From Rutstroemia sp. NJR-2017a BVV2 (taxonomy: Eukaryota; Ascomycota; Leotiomycetes; Helotiales; Rutstroemiaceae): a DNA stretch of 64,000 nt. The DNA lies in assembly GCA_002946415.1 (NCBI GenBank), contig NJPS01000026.1, positions 372,001 through 436,000 on the forward strand. The letters run 5' to 3'. Each line of letters begins with the position of its first letter. Within the stretch, counting starts at the first letter, position 1. The translations under genes were made by a program, and so were the position numbers. The notes under the pieces are model-generated. The model was given only the letters and a program-made list of their open reading frames with translations. It was not told the origin of the DNA and made no database searches. This document shows positions 61,097 through 64,000 of the stretch, piece by piece.

Positions 61097-61433
61097 GTCC
61101 CTCAAACCCCGCTCCAGTGATAATAACAAAAACTTCCTTACTAGTCCTACAGTTCCAACACCCAGAAATCCCGAATAAACCGTCGAGATCAGATATAGCC
61201 GTGGGCGCCGTCACTATGCGAGCAAATGTATAGAATTCAAAAATTGTCATCCGTGGAATTCCGATATTGAAATGCGAATTTCATATGTTTATCTCGGCAA
61301 GACTAGACCATTATCGGAAGCAAGCAGTACCGGTGGGGCAACTTTTAACGATAAGCTTGTGATTATGATTACTTTTATTGGCAGCCATCACTCCTTCAAC
61401 CATTTCGAGATAAATAACCCCTCAATCGTGACA
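61097..61433. promoter_or_regulatory. Bidirectional promoter, COQ1 (-) and VMA12-like (+)
   Basis: Only 337 bp separate the two start codons, so the genes probably share a promoter region. No individual site is clear enough to call. Confidence 0.5.
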
Positions 61434-62505
61434 ATGGTTTGTCTCACGATGACGTCGACGATGGTCGAGGGACTCATCAAACTGCAAAGCTTCCAAGTGC
61501 CGGTGCCAGAGGCAGAAAACACTCGACGAGAAACGAACAACAACACAACGACCGAAGGAGAACAATCCGAGCAACCTGAAGAAGCCCAAGAGAGAGATGG
61601 ATTCAAGTCAGAGCAAATCGAGTTACCAGCTGTCTGCAAAGACGATGGAGGATCTATCAACAAGCTTGCCTCGGAGCCATCGCTGGCTGATCCTAAAATC
61701 GGAAATCCCATTTCACACGGACAAGTCCTCGACATATGGCGAAATTGGAAGTCGCATGATGAGTCGTGTCCCAGCCTAGAGACTTTACTCCAAGGTTCTC
61801 GTGTTTATATCCCTCCGCCGCCGCCTAAGCCTGAACCTGTAAGTCTTAGATCTCCTCTAAGTCTCCCTTTACGATTTGAGTTCGCAGATGACTTCTGGAA
61901 TGTCCTGGAAGGCTATGCAGTTTTCGAGATCGATCTTTCTTGTATGCCTGACTAACTTTGTCTGTCTACAGAGTGCGGAATACAAAGCCCTGATGGCAAA
62001 ACTTCGACGAGAAGAAGAGGCTCGCGCATACGAACGAATGATGAATCCTCCTCCGCCGATGGAGACCTTCGCACAAAAATACCCTACCTCATCCGCTGCT
62101 CATGCCTTTGCTGCAAATTTCCCTGATGACAAAAGCTCGGAAGAAGATGAAGTCACCTACGCAGATATTGATCGGCAAATCGCCGTCATCTTCAACGTAA
62201 TAGTATCTATAGTGGCATGTGCTGCTGGAATATGGATGGCTGCTGCATGGTGGAGCACTCCTGCGAGGTTAGCTTTGAGCATGAGTGGCAGTCTGCTGGT
62301 TGGTGTAGCAGAGGTCGTCGTATATGCAGGATATATCAGAAGAGTAGGAGAAGCTAAGGGAAAGGAGAAGAAGCTTCAGGAGGTCAAGGAGATAGTCAGA
62401 ACGTGGGTAGTAGGGGCCAACGAAACGGAAGAACAAGAGCCGCTGGTTACCATTGGCGAGAAGGAGGACTCGGAAGAAATGAAACCCCGACGAAGAAACA
62501 TTTGA
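61434..62505 (+). CDS. vma12: V-ATPase assembly factor Vma12/Vph2-like
   Basis: ER membrane protein that, with Vma22 and Vma21 in yeast, helps assemble the V-ATPase Vo sector. Two exons, join(61434..61838, 61972..62505), give 312 aa. The start ATG at 61434 is chosen because the frame before it is not conserved in character; the ATG at 61449 is nearly as good. A Thr/Glu-rich N-terminal half ends in a YIPPPPPKPEP stretch. Exon 2 opens with the family hallmark YKALMAKLRREEEARAYERM (about 139-158) and NPPPPMETF. Two membrane spans lie near 205-226 and 234-257, and the C-terminus is basic with RRR near the end, compatible with ER retention. The intron of 133 bp has a CTAAC branch point and CTACAG acceptor. 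Confidence 0.9.
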
Positions 62506-64000
62506 TCTGGGCGTCTGAATCCATTTCAGAGCCCGGCACAGAGCAGCGGATTAAGTGTCATGGCTCGAGAAGTAGTTACTCGCAGGCAGCGATCTCCGGT
62601 GACCTAATAGAGAGCGGTGTTTTGGTAACACGAGCAAGCGATGATTGCCTTCAAACAAATGAAATGCAAAACAAGAGTAGGGTCAGTTCCATTATCTGGA
62701 AGATGTGCGACTAATATTGGAACAGGCCTACAGAAGCTACGATTTGGCCTTAATGCAAATACGTTCATTAAGGAGCGGCATTGTTCTTCCAATTATTATG
62801 AGGAGTAGTAAGCAGTATTATATTTGAGAGCTGAGGACAAAGAGCATGTGGTCGAGGCGGAAGCTCATTCACACCACTATCCAAGTCAAGCCTCTTTCTA
62901 CAAGCTACACACAGATTGTGAACATCTCATGCAAGAAATTGCTGTCAATTTCTTGTTGGTCTCCAATGGGACACTAACCGCTCCCGGGTTTTTCTTGACA
63001 CAATGGTAAGGAATCCATAGCCATTGGGGAGCGGCTGCCCGTGTACAGTAAGAATAGCCGAAGGGCGTTAAGAGTGAGGCAGACTCACAGACATCCAAAA
63101 GCTGGCTGTTCTACGGGCTACAATGTCTCAAGTTATATGGAAAGTTGCGGCATTACTTCGTACCTATCAACACTTATTCTGCATACTAGGCGTTGGGCAA
63201 GGCACTACCAGTATGCGGGCAATTCGCTAGGAATATATCAGGGCGACCAGAAAGCTTGGGGTGTCCTGTAAGAGTTTAGCCCATATGCCCCAGTTACTGT
63301 GCCCCCGCTACAACGGACCGAAGAATATGAATGACCTCCTGCCTTCTACACACCTGCAGATAGCTTTTGTCTCTCCTCCTACAAAATGCAAGGCTGTCCT
63401 TCATTGAAACGCTTCCATTCCCTGTTCCCTAACTCTCCATACTTGTCGCCCTCATGACCCACACCACCATGTTCGCCTCATTCCTTCCGTTCTACATCCC
63501 TGGCCCTCCTGCAGTTTCTACGCCTTCCCCAAATGAGTGGGCAAGGCTGAAGAAATGATTGGCCTGCACGCTCTGCTTCATGCAAAGATCGCCGGTCGCC
63601 CTCGTTTTGCTTGAATAAGCGATTTTATATAACTCCCTTCGATGTCCGCCTTCTCTTACAACTTTGTCAATGAGGGGGTGAATTTTTCATCCTACGTTTG
63701 ATCGAGATTACGTCCCAGAGTTGGCTTTCTGGGGTAAGAGATGACCAGATTGAGTTCTGAGATAGATGACGCGATGTGAGATCCGTTGTTGTACAAGCTG
63801 ACATACAACTACGCCTCTCGTCAAGCATCAAGGTAGGCAAACCCAGGGGCAGAAAACAACGGTCAATGAGTCAACTCTCACCGGAAATTGGGCAGGGAGA
63901 AACTTTGACCCTTTGATGTGTTGTCACGAGCGGGATGGGAAGAGAGCACAAATGTTTACTTTTTTGTGTGTCGTGGTCGCCAGCCTCACAGGACTGATAT
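62506..64000. other. Terminal 1.5 kb, no supported gene
   Basis: The first few hundred bases should be the 3' UTR of the Vma12-like gene. Short frames up to 76 codons exist but none has a recognisable domain. The sequence continues beyond the window, so a neighbouring gene's promoter or UTR could lie here. Confidence 0.5.

Overview
The window is nuclear DNA of a filamentous ascomycete (Pezizomycotina). Genes carry short introns, mostly 50-165 bp, with GTANGT donors, CTNAC-type branch points and YAG acceptors. A HET-domain gene, two Zn2Cys6 regulators and an MBOAT_2/wax-synthase-like gene are typical of this group. The conserved proteins read to me most like Leotiomycetes (Helotiales), but that placement is from memory of families and was not tested.

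Layout. 2.6-8.1 kb is a housekeeping block: a UBC4/5-class ubiquitin-conjugating enzyme, mitochondrial glutaryl-CoA dehydrogenase and the flap endonuclease FEN1/RAD27, the last two divergent. 9.0-26.4 kb is accessory in character and almost entirely on the minus strand. It holds a Ser/Thr-rich single-pass membrane protein, an LCCL-domain multi-pass protein, an MBOAT_2 acyltransferase-like gene with an in-frame TAG, two uncharacterised membrane proteins, a Zn2Cys6 regulator, a HET-domain protein and an F-box protein. A proline-rich disordered protein follows on the plus strand (27.2-28.9 kb).

28.9-54.4 kb is a 25.5-kb gene-poor tract whose only recognisable gene is an AT-hook plus Zn2Cys6 transcription factor (45.6-47.8 kb). 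About 16.7 kb of non-coding DNA lies upstream of that gene and 6.6 kb downstream. The tract is rich in short tandem repeats, strand-asymmetric purine or pyrimidine blocks and G-runs. I found no transposase, reverse transcriptase, tRNA, rRNA or CRISPR array in it.

54.4-62.5 kb returns to compact genes: an NAD(P)-binding SDR/epimerase-like protein, the cohesin acetyltransferase ECO1, hexaprenyl/polyprenyl diphosphate synthase COQ1 (ubiquinone side chain), and a Vma12-type V-ATPase assembly factor divergent from COQ1. The last 1.5 kb shows nothing I can support.

The most striking details are: a 5-nt microexon in FEN1 that holds the whole codon of catalytic Asp34; the isolated regulator gene in a 25-kb desert; the in-frame TAG in the otherwise open acyltransferase gene; and a duplicated hairpin, with its stems kept by different base pairs, inside an SDR intron. 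Gene starts were placed at real ATG codons. Exon joins were chosen by reading frame, splice signals and family conservation, without transcript data.
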